From Citrobacter amalonaticus (GTDB lineage: Bacteria > Pseudomonadota > Gammaproteobacteria > Enterobacterales > Enterobacteriaceae): 64,000 nucleotides of DNA. Under the pieces are notes generated by a model. That model saw only the letters and a program-made list of their open reading frames with translations. It ran no database searches and was not told the origin of the DNA. Position 1 is the first letter of the stretch. Each line of letters starts with the position of its first letter. The position numbers and the translations under genes were made by a program. Positions 43,248 to 52,523 of the stretch are shown here, piece by piece. The stretch spans positions 744,001-808,000 of the forward strand of contig NZ_CP014015.2 of the NCBI RefSeq assembly GCF_001559075.2. The letters are read 5' to 3'.

Positions 43248-44675
43248 TTATTTACGGTTGGCCAGCATGGCAGTCAGCTTTTCAGCCCAGGCTTTGGTTT
43301 CCGGAAGATCGCACACCGGCTGGCTATAGTGACCACGGTTATCCGGCGCAACGGGCGTGGTGGCGTCGATGATCAGCTTATCGGTGATCCCCGCCGGACT
43401 GGAGCCCGGATCCAGCTCCAGTACTGACATATTCGGTAGCTGAACCAGATCCCCCGCCGGGTTGACCTTCGACGACAGCGCCCACATCACCTGCGGCAGG
43501 TTGAACGGATCGACATCTTCATCCACCATGATCACCATCTTCACGTAACCCAGCCCGTGTGGCGTGGTCATCGCACGCAGTCCCACCGCCCGAGCAAAAC
43601 CACCGTAGCGTTTTTTAGTCGAGATAATCGCCAGCAGGCCGTGGGTATACATGGCGTTGACCGCCTGCACTTCCGGGAACTCCGCTTTCAGTTGCTGGTA
43701 CAGCGGAACGCAGGTGGCGGGCCCCATCAGATAGTCGATTTCCGTCCACGGCATACCGAGATAGAGGGATTCAAAAATCGGTTTGTTGCGATACGACACC
43801 TTATCAATACGCACAACCGTCATATTGCGCCCCCCGGAATAGTGGCCGGTAAACTCACCGAACGGGCCTTCGATTTCGCGTTTGCGACTCTCAATTACCC
43901 CTTCCAGGATCACTTCCGATCCCCACGGCACATCAAACCCGGTCAACGGCGCAGTGGCGATGGGATACGGACTTTCACGCAGCGCCCCCGCCATTTCATA
44001 TTCAGACTGATCGTACTTCAGCGGTGTCGCGCCCATCAGGGTAATGATGGGATCGTTACCCAACGTGATGGCGATCGGCAGATCCTCACCGCGCGATTCC
44101 GCCTTGTGCAGGTGCAGCGCGATATCGTGCATCGGCACCGGTTGCAGGCCCAGCTTACGCTTGCCCTTCACTTCCATCCGATAAATACCGACGTTCTGCT
44201 TGCCAAAGTTGTCCGGGTCCAGCGGATCGCGGGAGACCACGCAGGCTTTATCCAGATAAAATCCGCCATCGCCGTCGTTCAGACGAAACAGCGGCAAAAT
44301 ATCGAACAGATTAATCTCTTCACCATCCACGCTGTTTTCCGCCCACGCCGGATTCGCGCGGCGTTCCGGGGCGACCGGAAACTTATCCCAGCGACGGATA
44401 AACTCATCAATCTGCTTTTTCACTGGCGTATTCGGCGGTAAGCCCAATGAAATGGCATGATTTTGCCATGAGCCGATGGTATTCATCGCCACACGCGCAT
44501 CGGTAAAACCACGAATATTATCGAACCATAGCGCCGGAGCGCCGTCGCCAATACGGCCAGTGGCGTTAGCAGCCGCGGCCAGATCCGGCTCCGCGTTCAC
44601 CTCTTCACTGATTTTCAGCAATTGCCCCTGGTCGTCGAGCGCCTGCAAAAAGCTGCGCAAATCATCAAATGCCAT
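43248..44675 (-). CDS. ecdC: Hydroxyarylic acid decarboxylase catalytic subunit (UbiD family)
   Basis: 475 aa UbiD-family decarboxylase that uses prenylated FMN to decarboxylate 4-hydroxybenzoate-type substrates reversibly. Conserved GPFGEFTGHYSGG and EIDYLMGP segments belong to the prFMN/metal site. It is the larger degradative subunit C, not the ubiquinone-pathway UbiD, as shown by its B and D partners and its 475-aa length. It overlaps ecdB by 1 nt. Confidence 0.92.
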   Translation of the reverse strand: MAFDDLRSFLQALDDQGQLLKISEEVNAEPDLAAAANATGRIGDGAPALWFDNIRGFTDARVAMNTIGSWQNHAISLGLPPNTPVKKQIDEFIRRWDKFPVAPERRANPAWAENSVDGEEINLFDILPLFRLNDGDGGFYLDKACVVSRDPLDPDNFGKQNVGIYRMEVKGKRKLGLQPVPMHDIALHLHKAESRGEDLPIAITLGNDPIITLMGATPLKYDQSEYEMAGALRESPYPIATAPLTGFDVPWGSEVILEGVIESRKREIEGPFGEFTGHYSGGRNMTVVRIDKVSYRNKPIFESLYLGMPWTEIDYLMGPATCVPLYQQLKAEFPEVQAVNAMYTHGLLAIISTKKRYGGFARAVGLRAMTTPHGLGYVKMVIMVDEDVDPFNLPQVMWALSSKVNPAGDLVQLPNMSVLELDPGSSPAGITDKLIIDATTPVAPDNRGHYSQPVCDLPETKAWAEKLTAMLANRK

Positions 44676-45268
44676 TATTCATTCTCCTGTGAAAAATTCT
44701 GTGTCTGCGGTAACCCCTGCCAGCGGCGCGCATTCGGATGCTCCAGCGCAAACTGATCCAGTACGCGAGCCACGATGTGTTGCGTAATATCATCAACGGA
44801 CTGTGGATGGTTATAGAAAGCGGGCATGGGCGGCACCATCGCCACGCCCATGCGGGAAAGCGCGAGCATGTTTTCGAGATGTATCGTGCTGAGCGGCATT
44901 TCACGCGGCACCAGCACCAGTTTGCGTCCTTCTTTCAGTACTACGTCGGCTGCGCGTCCTACCAGACCGTCAGCGTAACCAGCGCGTATACCGGCCAACG
45001 TTTTCATGCTGCAGGGAATAACGATCATGCCGTCGGTACGAAACGAACCAGACGAGATTGTCGCCGCCTGATCCGCCGGGCTATGGCAAAAATCCGCCAG
45101 TCCGGCGACATCACGCGCACGGTAAGGCGTTTCCAGTTCAATAGTGGTTTTGGCCCACTTCGACATTACCAGATGCGTTTCCACATCCGGCATCTTCCGC
45201 AGCGCTTGCAACAACGCCACGCCCAGCGGCGCCCCTGTTGCTCCGGTCATCCCCACAATCAGTCTCAT
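44675..45268 (-). CDS. ecdB: Flavin prenyltransferase subunit B (UbiX family)
   Basis: 197 aa. The N-terminal MRLIVGMTGATGAPLGVALLQ FMN fold and the late PAFYNHPQSVDDI segment are typical of UbiX/Pad1. It makes the prFMN cofactor for EcdC. First gene of the ecdBCD operon, with GGAG eight bases upstream. The HosA operator lies 17 bp before its start. Confidence 0.92.
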   Translation of the reverse strand: MRLIVGMTGATGAPLGVALLQALRKMPDVETHLVMSKWAKTTIELETPYRARDVAGLADFCHSPADQAATISSGSFRTDGMIVIPCSMKTLAGIRAGYADGLVGRAADVVLKEGRKLVLVPREMPLSTIHLENMLALSRMGVAMVPPMPAFYNHPQSVDDITQHIVARVLDQFALEHPNARRWQGLPQTQNFSQENE

Positions 45269-45284
45269 TCATCACTCCATAATT

Positions 45285-45300
45285 TGTTCGTATACGAACA
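45285..45300. promoter_or_regulatory. HosA operator between ecdB and hosA
   Basis: TGTTCGTATACGAACA is a perfect 16-bp palindrome in the divergent spacer. The E. coli HosA binding site is reported as an inverted repeat of just this kind, so assignment is strong. Confidence 0.85.
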
Positions 45301-45440
45301 TTTTCAATTAAATTACCCCGATGAAACAACGGCGACAAGATCACCCGTTTTTTTTCGCACGTATAGCTTAAGATTTCCTCGTTAAAAAACGCGGCGTTAC
45401 CCGTTATGATAGAAGGAATGATTTTTAGCCTGGAGTTTTC

Positions 45441-45848
45441 ATGGAGTTACGGAATAAAGCGTTTCACCTGTTACGCCAACTGTTCCAGCGACATACGGCT
45501 CGTTGGCAGCACGCGTTACCGGATCTCACTAAACCACAGTACGCGGTGATGCGTGCCATTGCGGAACGTCCCGGCATTGAACAGGTTAACCTGATGGAAG
45601 CCGCCGTCAGTACTAAAGCGACGCTGGCGGAAATGCTGAGCCGGATGGAAACGCGTGGGCTGGTGAGGCGTGAGAACGATCCGCTGGATAAACGTCGCCG
45701 CTTCGTTTATCTGACTCCTGATGGAGAAGCATTGCTGAAGGTAAGCATGCCGTTGGGAAACCAGGTGGATGAGGAGTTTCTGGGACGGTTGAATGACGAG
45801 GAACGTGCGCAATTCGCCCTGCTAATCAAGAAAATGATGCCTGATTAA
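45441..45848 (+). CDS. hosA: MarR-family regulator HosA
   Basis: 135 aa. MarR winged helix-turn-helix at about residues 30-100, with the DKRRRFVYLT wing. It matches HosA, which represses the divergent decarboxylase operon and is released by 4-hydroxybenzoate. In pathogenic E. coli the hosA-ecdBCD block has the same place between mutS and rpoS. GGAG site before the start. Confidence 0.9.
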   Translation: MELRNKAFHLLRQLFQRHTARWQHALPDLTKPQYAVMRAIAERPGIEQVNLMEAAVSTKATLAEMLSRMETRGLVRRENDPLDKRRRFVYLTPDGEALLKVSMPLGNQVDEEFLGRLNDEERAQFALLIKKMMPD

Positions 45849-45922
45849 CAAACCTGAATACGCATGAAAATGCGCCCGTCGGACTTCACCCGTGAAATCA
45901 CAGCCAGGTAAGCCAGAAAGAA

Positions 45923-45951
45923 AAAGGCCAGCCTCAAAGAGGCTGGCCTTT
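45923..45951. terminator. Bidirectional terminator between rpoS and hosA
   Basis: Perfect 13-bp stem AAAGGCCAGCCTC (45923-45935) / GAGGCTGGCCTTT (45939-45951) with a 3-nt loop. An A-run before and T-run after give a U-tract in either direction; it serves convergent rpoS and hosA. Confidence 0.92.
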
Positions 45952-45967
45952 CTTGTTAGAACAGTGC

Positions 45968-46960
45968 TTACTCGCGGAACAGCGCTTCGATATTCAGCCC
46001 CTGAGTCTGCAGAATTTCACGCAGACGGCGCAGGCCTTCAACCTGAATCTGACGAACACGTTCACGAGTCAGACCGATTTCCCGGCCTACATCTTCCAGT
46101 GTCGCCGCTTCATAGCCCAGCAGACCGAAACGACGTGCCAGCACTTCACGCTGTTTGGCGTTCAGTTCGAACAGCCATTTGACGATGCTCTGTTTCATAT
46201 CGTCATCTTGCGTGGTGTCTTCCGGACCGTTCTCTTTCTCATCGGCCAGGATATCCAGCAACGCTTTTTCGGAATCGCCCCCTAACGGGGTGTCTACCGA
46301 GGTAATGCGCTCGTTAAGACGAAGCATACGGCTAACGTCATCAACCGGCTTATCCAGCTGCTCTGCAATTTCTTCCGCGCTGGGTTCGTGGTCCAGTTTA
46401 TGGGACAACTCACGCGCGGTACGCAGATAGACGTTCAGCTCTTTAACAATGTGAATCGGCAGTCGAATGGTACGGGTTTGGTTCATAATAGCCCGTTCAA
46501 TCGTCTGGCGAATCCACCAGGTTGCGTATGTTGAGAAGCGGAACCCGCGTTCCGGGTCAAACTTCTCGACGGCACGGATAAGCCCCAGATTACCCTCTTC
46601 AATCAGATCCAGCAGCGCCAGACCACGATTGCCATAACGGCGGGCAATTTTCACCACCAGACGCAGGTTACTTTCAATCATCCGACGGCGAGAGGCGACA
46701 TCTCCACGCAGTGCGCGACGCGCAAAATACACTTCTTCTTCGGCCGTTAACAGTGGCGAATAACCAATCTCACCAAGGTAAAGCTGAGTCGCGTCCAACA
46801 CACGCTGTGTGGCCCCCTGCGATAACAGCTCTTCTTCAGCCAAATCGTTATCACTGGGTTCCTCTTCAACTAAGGCTTTTTCGTCAAAAACCTCAACTCC
46901 GTTCTCATCAAACTCCGCATCTTCATTTAAATCATGAACTTTCAGCGTATTCTGACTCAT
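45968..46960 (-). CDS. rpoS: Stationary-phase sigma factor RpoS (sigma38)
   Basis: 330 aa, full length. Sigma70 regions 1.2 to 4 are intact: region 2 includes NLRLVVKIARRYGNRGLALLDLIEEGN and YATWWIRQ, region 4 includes ETEDVG-like VGREIGLTRERVRQI. Residue 33 is glutamate. No truncation, frameshift or amber codon, which are common in laboratory rpoS alleles. The 62-nt spacer to nlpD is short; the main promoter lies inside nlpD. Confidence 0.98.
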   Translation of the reverse strand: MSQNTLKVHDLNEDAEFDENGVEVFDEKALVEEEPSDNDLAEEELLSQGATQRVLDATQLYLGEIGYSPLLTAEEEVYFARRALRGDVASRRRMIESNLRLVVKIARRYGNRGLALLDLIEEGNLGLIRAVEKFDPERGFRFSTYATWWIRQTIERAIMNQTRTIRLPIHIVKELNVYLRTARELSHKLDHEPSAEEIAEQLDKPVDDVSRMLRLNERITSVDTPLGGDSEKALLDILADEKENGPEDTTQDDDMKQSIVKWLFELNAKQREVLARRFGLLGYEAATLEDVGREIGLTRERVRQIQVEGLRRLREILQTQGLNIEALFRE

Positions 46961-47022
46961 AAGGTGGCTCCTACCCGTGATCCCTTGACGGAACTAGCAA
47001 GTGTCAGCCTGGTTCCGCCGCT

Positions 47023-48150
47023 TTATCGCTGCGGTAAATAACGCAGCGGGTTTACGGATTTCCCCTTGTAACGAATTTCAAAATGCAAACGTGTAGAACT
47101 GGTTCCGGTGCTACCCATCGTCGCTATTTTCTGTCCTGCCTTCACTTCTTGTTGTTCCCGGACCAGCATTGTATCGTTATGAGCGTAGGCACTCAGGTAA
47201 TCATCGTTGTGTTTGATGATAATAAGATTACCGTAACCGCGCAGTGCGTTACCGGCATAGACCACGCGCCCATCGGCGGTCGCGATAATAGCCTGTCCCT
47301 TACTGCCTGCAATGTCGATCCCTTTATTGCCTCCCTCGGAAGCCCCAAAGTTTTCGATCACTTTGCCGTCAGTCGGCCAGCGCCATGCGGAGATTGGCGA
47401 ACTGGTAGACGAACTGCTTGCTGTCGATTCGGTTGCGCTAACTGCTGGAGCCGTTACAGGTGCTGTGACGACTGTCCCAGCAGGCTTGTTGTTCGGCAAC
47501 ATTTTGTTAGCACTTTGTTCACCTGAGTCCTCAGAATACGTAATTGTCGGTTTCGACGCAACAGCGACGGCGGAATTTTGTGCAGGTTTGGTCACAACTC
47601 CTTGCTCTGCTGCATCGGCCTGAGTAATCGCATTACCGCCGGTAATAGGCGCGCCCGATGCATTACCCACCTGCAGCGTTTGTCCGACATTCAGGGCATA
47701 CGGGGCCTGGACGTTGTTGCGTTGTGCCAGGTCACGGAAATCGTTCCCGGTGATCCAGGCGATATAAAAAAGCGTGTCGCCTTTTTTAACGGTGTAAGTA
47801 CTGCCGCCGTTGTAGCTACCTTTCGGAATGTTCCCATACTGGCGATTGTAGACAATACGTCCGTTTTCCATCTGCACGGGCTGCTCGGCGACTGGCTGAA
47901 CTGTCGTCGGTTGCGTCGTCGGGCGCTGCACCGGTTGAATTTGCGGTGTCTGCGGAGCGGACGTCGTCGTCCCCATTTTCGGTGGCGGCGTGATCAGCAT
48001 GCCAGAACTGGTATTCGTCGGAGCATTACCATTGACGGAGCTTACCGGCGCAGGCGGATTCGATGAATTTGAACATCCCGCCAACCATAGCGAAACCAGT
48101 GACAGTGCCGCAATGCGGCTAACGGTGAATTTTGGGCTTCCCGCGCTCAT
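47023..48150 (-). CDS. nlpD: Amidase activator lipoprotein NlpD
   Basis: 375 aa. Lipobox LAGC places the lipidated cysteine at residue 26. A LysM domain (YTVKKGDTLFYIAWITG, about 118-165) binds peptidoglycan; a C-terminal LytM/M23 domain lacks the metal ligands (KGIDIAGSKG and LHFEIR), so it is a non-catalytic activator of amidase AmiC in cell separation. It is rich in Pro, Thr and Ser between the domains. A few residues shorter than in E. coli. Confidence 0.95.
   Translation of the reverse strand: MSAGSPKFTVSRIAALSLVSLWLAGCSNSSNPPAPVSSVNGNAPTNTSSGMLITPPPKMGTTTSAPQTPQIQPVQRPTTQPTTVQPVAEQPVQMENGRIVYNRQYGNIPKGSYNGGSTYTVKKGDTLFYIAWITGNDFRDLAQRNNVQAPYALNVGQTLQVGNASGAPITGGNAITQADAAEQGVVTKPAQNSAVAVASKPTITYSEDSGEQSANKMLPNNKPAGTVVTAPVTAPAVSATESTASSSSTSSPISAWRWPTDGKVIENFGASEGGNKGIDIAGSKGQAIIATADGRVVYAGNALRGYGNLIIIKHNDDYLSAYAHNDTMLVREQQEVKAGQKIATMGSTGTSSTRLHFEIRYKGKSVNPLRYLPQR
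47526..47561 (-). promoter_or_regulatory. Main rpoS promoter inside nlpD
   Basis: On the minus strand, TTGCGT (47561-47556), 17-bp spacer, TATTCT (47538-47533). The expected start near 47526 gives an rpoS leader of about 566 nt, the length known for the E. coli rpoS mRNA that folds over the ribosome site and is opened by small RNAs. Confidence 0.75.
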
Positions 48151-48288
48151 TTATCCCCCAGGAAAAATTGGTTAACAACCAGTGACGTATAATCGTGCAG
48201 ACAGCAAATGGGCACTGGAAAATGTGACCACGATACGCTGACCAGTTCCAAAAACTCCAGGAAAATTCCAGGTATTCGGAACCGCTTT

Positions 48289-48915
48289 TTACGCGAGTTC
48301 CCCTTTAACTAAGGGAACAAAACGTACCGCCTCCACGGTGTCGATAATAAATTCGCCGCCCCGACGACGCACCCGTTTCAGAAACTGATGCTCGTCACCC
48401 ACGGGCAAGACGAGAATGCCGCCTTCATCCAGTTGCGTCATCAACGCGGTCGGAATTTCCGGCGGAGCTGCCGTCACAATAATAGCGTCAAATGGCGCGC
48501 GTGCCTGCCAGCCTTGCCATCCATCACCGTGACGAGTTGAAACATTGTGTAAATCGAGCTGTTTCAGGCGGCGACGCGCCTGCCATTGCAAACCTTTAAT
48601 ACGTTCGACTGAACAAACCTGTTGTACCAGGTGCGCCAGTATCGCCGTCTGATACCCGGAACCCGTGCCAATTTCCAGCACCCGCGACTGCGGCGTCAGT
48701 TCGAGGAGTTCGGTCATTCGCGCCACCATGTACGGCTGCGAAATCGTCTGTCCCTGACCTATCGGCAACGCGATATTGTCCCAGGCTTTATGTTCAAACG
48801 CTTCATCAATAAATTTCTCACGCGGCACCGCAGCCAGGGCATTAAGCACCTGCTCATCGCGAATCCCCTGTGCGCGCAGTTGATCAAGAAGCGTCTGTAC
48901 GCGTCTGCTTACCAT
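48289..48915 (-). CDS. pcm: Protein-L-isoaspartate O-methyltransferase
   Basis: 208 aa SAM-dependent methyltransferase that repairs isoaspartyl damage. The SAM motif VLEIGTGSGYQTAILA and the substrate segment LPIGQGQTISQPYMVARM are conserved. It overlaps surE by 7 nt. 138 bp separate it from nlpD. Confidence 0.96.
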   Translation of the reverse strand: MVSRRVQTLLDQLRAQGIRDEQVLNALAAVPREKFIDEAFEHKAWDNIALPIGQGQTISQPYMVARMTELLELTPQSRVLEIGTGSGYQTAILAHLVQQVCSVERIKGLQWQARRRLKQLDLHNVSTRHGDGWQGWQARAPFDAIIVTAAPPEIPTALMTQLDEGGILVLPVGDEHQFLKRVRRRGGEFIIDTVEAVRFVPLVKGELA

Positions 48916-49670
48916 TGCGTGCCAACTCCCACGCTATCTAACCAGTCGGAAACCACATCATGCGCGCTGTGCGCGGTTAAATCTACATGCAACGGCGTAA
49001 TGGACACGTAACCCTCGTCCACTGCCGCAAAATCGGTATCAGGCCCGGCGTCGCATTTGTCGCCCGGTGGGCCAATCCAGTACAGCGTGTTGCCGCGCGG
49101 ATCTTCCTGTGGGATCACTTTGTCTGCCGGATGACGACTGCCGCAACGCGTCACGCGAATGCCTTTGATCTGATCCAACGGTAAGTCGGGCACGTTGATA
49201 TTGAGGATCCGTCCGGTACGCAGCGGTTCACGCCGCAAGGCGCGTAAGATCCGACAGGTGATGGCCGCCGCGGTCTCGTAATGCTGATGCCCGTCTAACG
49301 ACACGGCAAGCGCCGGAAAACCAAGATGACGCCCTTCCATTGCCGCCGCGACGGTGCCGGAATAGATAACGTCATCCCCCAGGTTAGGGCCGGCATTAAT
49401 TCCCGAGACCACGATGTCCGGGCGCGGGCGCATGAGCGCATTAACGCCCAGGTACACGCAGTCGGTGGGCGTGCCCATCTGTACGGCGATATCGCCGTTC
49501 TCGAAGGTAAACGTCCGGAGAGAGGATTCAAGCGTCAGCGAGTTTGACGCACCGCTGCGGTTCCGATCCGGGGCGACGACCTGTACATCAGCAAACTCCC
49601 GCAGGGCTTTCGCCAGCGTTTGTATACCGGGCGCGTGGACCCCATCATCGTTACTCAGCAATATGCGCAT
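48909..49670 (-). CDS. surE: 5'/3'-nucleotidase SurE
   Basis: 253 aa. The N-terminal MRILLSNDDG carries D8 and D9 of the metal site; SGASNSLT and SGINAGPNLGDDVIYSGT complete the SurE active site. It dephosphorylates nucleotides and short polyphosphate. The start is ATG 49670, giving MRILL as in the family; a codon two positions upstream is possible. It overlaps truD by 20 nt. Confidence 0.96.
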   Translation of the reverse strand: MRILLSNDDGVHAPGIQTLAKALREFADVQVVAPDRNRSGASNSLTLESSLRTFTFENGDIAVQMGTPTDCVYLGVNALMRPRPDIVVSGINAGPNLGDDVIYSGTVAAAMEGRHLGFPALAVSLDGHQHYETAAAITCRILRALRREPLRTGRILNINVPDLPLDQIKGIRVTRCGSRHPADKVIPQEDPRGNTLYWIGPPGDKCDAGPDTDFAAVDEGYVSITPLHVDLTAHSAHDVVSDWLDSVGVGTQW

Positions 49671-50700
49671 AATCACCCATTGTGTTGATCAGTTCCCTCA
49701 CAACGCTGGTGGCAAAGCTCCCCGCCGGCAGCCAAAAGCGTAACTCGACGGTGACGTCATCCCACCAGTTCCAGCTTAATTGCTGCGGATAGAGCAGCAT
49801 CGCTCTTCGCGAAGCCTCGACTTTTTCACGCAGCAGCAGCGACTGCAACGCGGTCTCCTCGGCAATCGCGGACTGTTCGAACGCCAGCGCATCCCGCTGG
49901 GTTCCCCACTCGCCGCTGCCGGGAAGCGAAGCCGTCACCATCAGTTCTTTTTCATCGACACGACGCTGTAATTCCGCCCGCTCTTCTTGCGTGGCGACAA
50001 ACCAGCTTCCGCGTCCCGCTAATTGTAGCGCATCGCCGTCAACAACTTGATTAAAGTCTGTTTTTTTCAGACGCTCGCTGACAATTTGATTAAACAACGC
50101 ACTGCGGGCCGCCGACAACCAAAAACTGCGTTTATTGCGATCCCGGACCGGTGCATCGCTTTGTGCCCAACGCAGCGCGCCTTGCAGATTGCTGCCGCCG
50201 ATGCCAAAACGCTGAGCGCCGAAATAGTTCGGTACGCCGCCAGCGTTTATCGCTTGCAGACGGGATTCCACTTCATCACGATGGCTGACTTCCCGCAGCA
50301 CCAGCGTGAACGCATTGCCCTTCAGCGCGCCTAAACGTAGCTTGCGTTTGTGACGCGCATATTCCAGCACCTTGCAGCCTTCAAGCTGGAAAGCGCTCAG
50401 GTCAGGCATGTCTTTGCCCGGTACGCGCGCGCACAGCCACTGTTCGGTGACCGCATGCTTATCCTTTTGCCCGGCAAAGCTCACTTCGCGGGCATGAATT
50501 TTCAGAAACTTCGCCAGCGCGTCAGCCACAAAACGTGTGTTGCAACCGTTTTTAAGAATACGCACCAGAATGTGTTCACCTTCGCCATCCGGTTCGAAAC
50601 CCAAATCTTCGACCACCACAAAATCTTCCGGACTGGCTTTCAGCAGCCCGGAGCCTTGCGGCTTACCGTGGAGATACGTGAGATTTTCAAACTCTGTCAT
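49651..50700 (-). CDS. truD: tRNA pseudouridine(13) synthase TruD
   Basis: 349 aa, the E. coli length. Catalytic D80 lies in FAGQKDKHAVTEQ. It modifies U13 of tRNA-Glu and others. It overlaps ispF by 4 nt and surE by 20 nt in one long operon. Confidence 0.96.
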   Translation of the reverse strand: MTEFENLTYLHGKPQGSGLLKASPEDFVVVEDLGFEPDGEGEHILVRILKNGCNTRFVADALAKFLKIHAREVSFAGQKDKHAVTEQWLCARVPGKDMPDLSAFQLEGCKVLEYARHKRKLRLGALKGNAFTLVLREVSHRDEVESRLQAINAGGVPNYFGAQRFGIGGSNLQGALRWAQSDAPVRDRNKRSFWLSAARSALFNQIVSERLKKTDFNQVVDGDALQLAGRGSWFVATQEERAELQRRVDEKELMVTASLPGSGEWGTQRDALAFEQSAIAEETALQSLLLREKVEASRRAMLLYPQQLSWNWWDDVTVELRFWLPAGSFATSVVRELINTMGDYAHIAE

Positions 50701-51176
50701 TTCGCGGCCTTAATGAGTAACGCCACCGCTTCGCAGGCAATCCCTTCCCCACGCCCGGTAAAACCGAGTTTTTCCGTGGTGGTGGCCTTCACGTTCACAT
50801 CATCCATGTGACAACCGAGGTCTTCAGCAATAAACACGCGCATTTGCGGGATGTGCGGCAGCATCTTCGGCGCCTGAGCAATAATGGTCACATCGACGTT
50901 GCCCAGGGTATAACCTTTTGCCTGGATCCGACGCCAGGCTTCGCGCAACAGCTCACGGCTGTCTGCGCCTTTAAACGCCGGATCGGTATCCGGAAACAGC
51001 TTGCCAATGTCACCCAGTGCCGCCGCACCAAGCAGCGCGTCGGTGAGCGCATGCAGCGCGACATCGCCATCAGAATGCGCCAGCAGCCCCTTCTCATAGG
51101 GGATACGCACGCCACCAATGATAATTGGGCCTTCCCCGCCAAAGGCGTGTACGTCAAAACCGTGTCCGATTCGCAT
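50697..51176 (-). CDS. ispF: 2-C-methyl-D-erythritol 2,4-cyclodiphosphate synthase
   Basis: 159 aa, almost identical to E. coli IspF. Zinc ligands D8, H10 and H42 (GFDVH and LHALTD) are present. Fifth step of the MEP isoprenoid pathway. The start at 51176 gives MRIGHGFDVH; the upstream in-frame codons lie in the ERIC-proximal spacer. Normally ispD and ispF overlap; here a repeat separates them. Confidence 0.96.
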   Translation of the reverse strand: MRIGHGFDVHAFGGEGPIIIGGVRIPYEKGLLAHSDGDVALHALTDALLGAAALGDIGKLFPDTDPAFKGADSRELLREAWRRIQAKGYTLGNVDVTIIAQAPKMLPHIPQMRVFIAEDLGCHMDDVNVKATTTEKLGFTGRGEGIACEAVALLIKAAK

Positions 51177-51190
51177 TATGCTTTCTCCTG

Positions 51191-51311
51191 TTATACACCT
51201 CATCCTTCAGGCTGCCTCTTTGTTGGCTGGCTTCGCTCACCCCAGTCACTTACTTTAGTCAGCCCCTGGGATTCGCTCCGTTGCCGCCTCGATGCATCTG
51301 GAATGATTTTA
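51191..51311. repeat. ERIC (IRU) element between ispD and ispF
   Basis: The central segment CGCTCACCCCAGTCACTTACTT at 51234-51255 is the hallmark ERIC core, and the flanks (TATACACCTCATCCTTCAGGC at the left, CGATGCATCTGGAATGATT at the right) match the ends of the common ~120-bp enterobacterial form. It sits in the transcribed spacer and provides the last codons and stop of ispD. Confidence 0.9.
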
Positions 51312-52010
51312 TGTCTGAATTGTTCGGGTCAGGTAAAATTCAGCCAGAGCTAAATCTTCCGGACGGGTTACTTTGATGTTATCAGCCCGTCCTTCAACAA
51401 GCTGTGGATGGAAGCCGCAATATTCCAGCGCCGAGGCTTCATCGGTGATGGTCGCCCCTTCATTCAGCGCGCGCGTCAGACAGTCATGCAGCAGCTCGCG
51501 AGGGAAAAATTGCGGCGTCAGCGCGTGCCATAAATCGTTACGTTCGACCGTATGGGCAATGGCGGTTTTGCCCGGCTCTGCGCGTTTCATAGTATCGCGC
51601 ACCGGTGCGGCAAGGATCCCGCCAGTGCGACTGGTTTCGCTAAGCGCCAGCAGACGCGCTAAATCATCCTGATGTAAACAGGGGCGCGCCGCATCATGTA
51701 CCAGCACCCATTCGGCGTCTCCGGCGGCCTGCAATCCGGCCAGCACGGAGTCTGCGCGTTCATTTCCCCCGTCCACGACGGTAATTTGCGGATGCTGCGC
51801 CAGAGAGAGTTGGGCAAAGCGGCTGTCGCCGGGGCTTATCGCGATGATCACGCGGGTCACCCGAGGATGCGCCAGCAGCGCAAAGACCGAGTGTTCGAGA
51901 ATGGTTTTATTGCCGATCGAGAGATATTGCTTCGGACATTCCGTTTGCATACGGCGGCCAAATCCGGCCGCCGGCACCACGGCGCAAACATCCAATAAAG
52001 TGGCTGCCAT
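51309..52010 (-). CDS. ispD: MEP cytidylyltransferase IspD
   Basis: 233 aa. The CTP-binding N-terminus VVPAAGFGRRMQTECPKQYL is intact, as are VLVHDAARPCL and the late TRPEDLALAEFYL. It ends TRTIQT, three residues shorter and different from the E. coli end (TRTIHQENT), because the ERIC element begins at its 3' end. The change is outside the active site, so the enzyme should work. Confidence 0.96.
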   Translation of the reverse strand: MAATLLDVCAVVPAAGFGRRMQTECPKQYLSIGNKTILEHSVFALLAHPRVTRVIIAISPGDSRFAQLSLAQHPQITVVDGGNERADSVLAGLQAAGDAEWVLVHDAARPCLHQDDLARLLALSETSRTGGILAAPVRDTMKRAEPGKTAIAHTVERNDLWHALTPQFFPRELLHDCLTRALNEGATITDEASALEYCGFHPQLVEGRADNIKVTRPEDLALAEFYLTRTIQT

Positions 52011-52028
52011 GTGATTTCCTGGGCTGGT

Positions 52029-52340
52029 TTAACGAGTATTTTGCCCCGCAGTTTGCGCGCGTTTAGACGCGTCGGGCACCAGACGATAAAACGTTTCGCC
52101 CGGCTTAGTCATGCTGAGTTCGTTACGTGCACGCTCCTCGATAGCCTCCTGACCGCCATTGAGATCGTCAATTTCGGCAAAGAGCTGATCGTTACGTGCT
52201 TTAAGTTTGGCGTTCGTCGCCTGCTGCGCCGCCACGTCATCATTGACGCGACTGTAATCATGTATGCCGTTCTTACCGAACCACAGTGAATACTGTAGCC
52301 AGACCAGTAAAGCCAGCAACAGCAGCGTTAGTTTACCCAT
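52029..52340 (-). CDS. ftsB: Cell division protein FtsB
   Basis: 103 aa bitopic inner-membrane protein. One membrane span (residues 4-21, LTLLLLALLVWLQYSLWF), then a coiled coil (about 30-65) in the periplasm. It forms the FtsQBL divisome complex. Immediately upstream of ispD, as in E. coli. Confidence 0.95.
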   Translation of the reverse strand: MGKLTLLLLALLVWLQYSLWFGKNGIHDYSRVNDDVAAQQATNAKLKARNDQLFAEIDDLNGGQEAIEERARNELSMTKPGETFYRLVPDASKRAQTAGQNTR

Positions 52341-52523
52341 CCTGCCCCCTGAAAAACGGCATCATCCTCCCATACTTCCGCAAACGACACGACGTTTGCA
52401 GGCGGGAAAGCCGCAACAACGCGGGCAAATGTACCACAATTGCCCTTTATAACGTATACCCAGAACCCTGAGAACATCATCTCATTGTTAGTTACGGTTT
52501 GAATTATGGACAGCCGTCGCGCT

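Noticed and set aside
43557..44441. A 294-codon plus-strand frame opposite ecdC
   Set aside because: It is fully contained in the UbiD-family gene, with no ribosome site and shadow-like composition.
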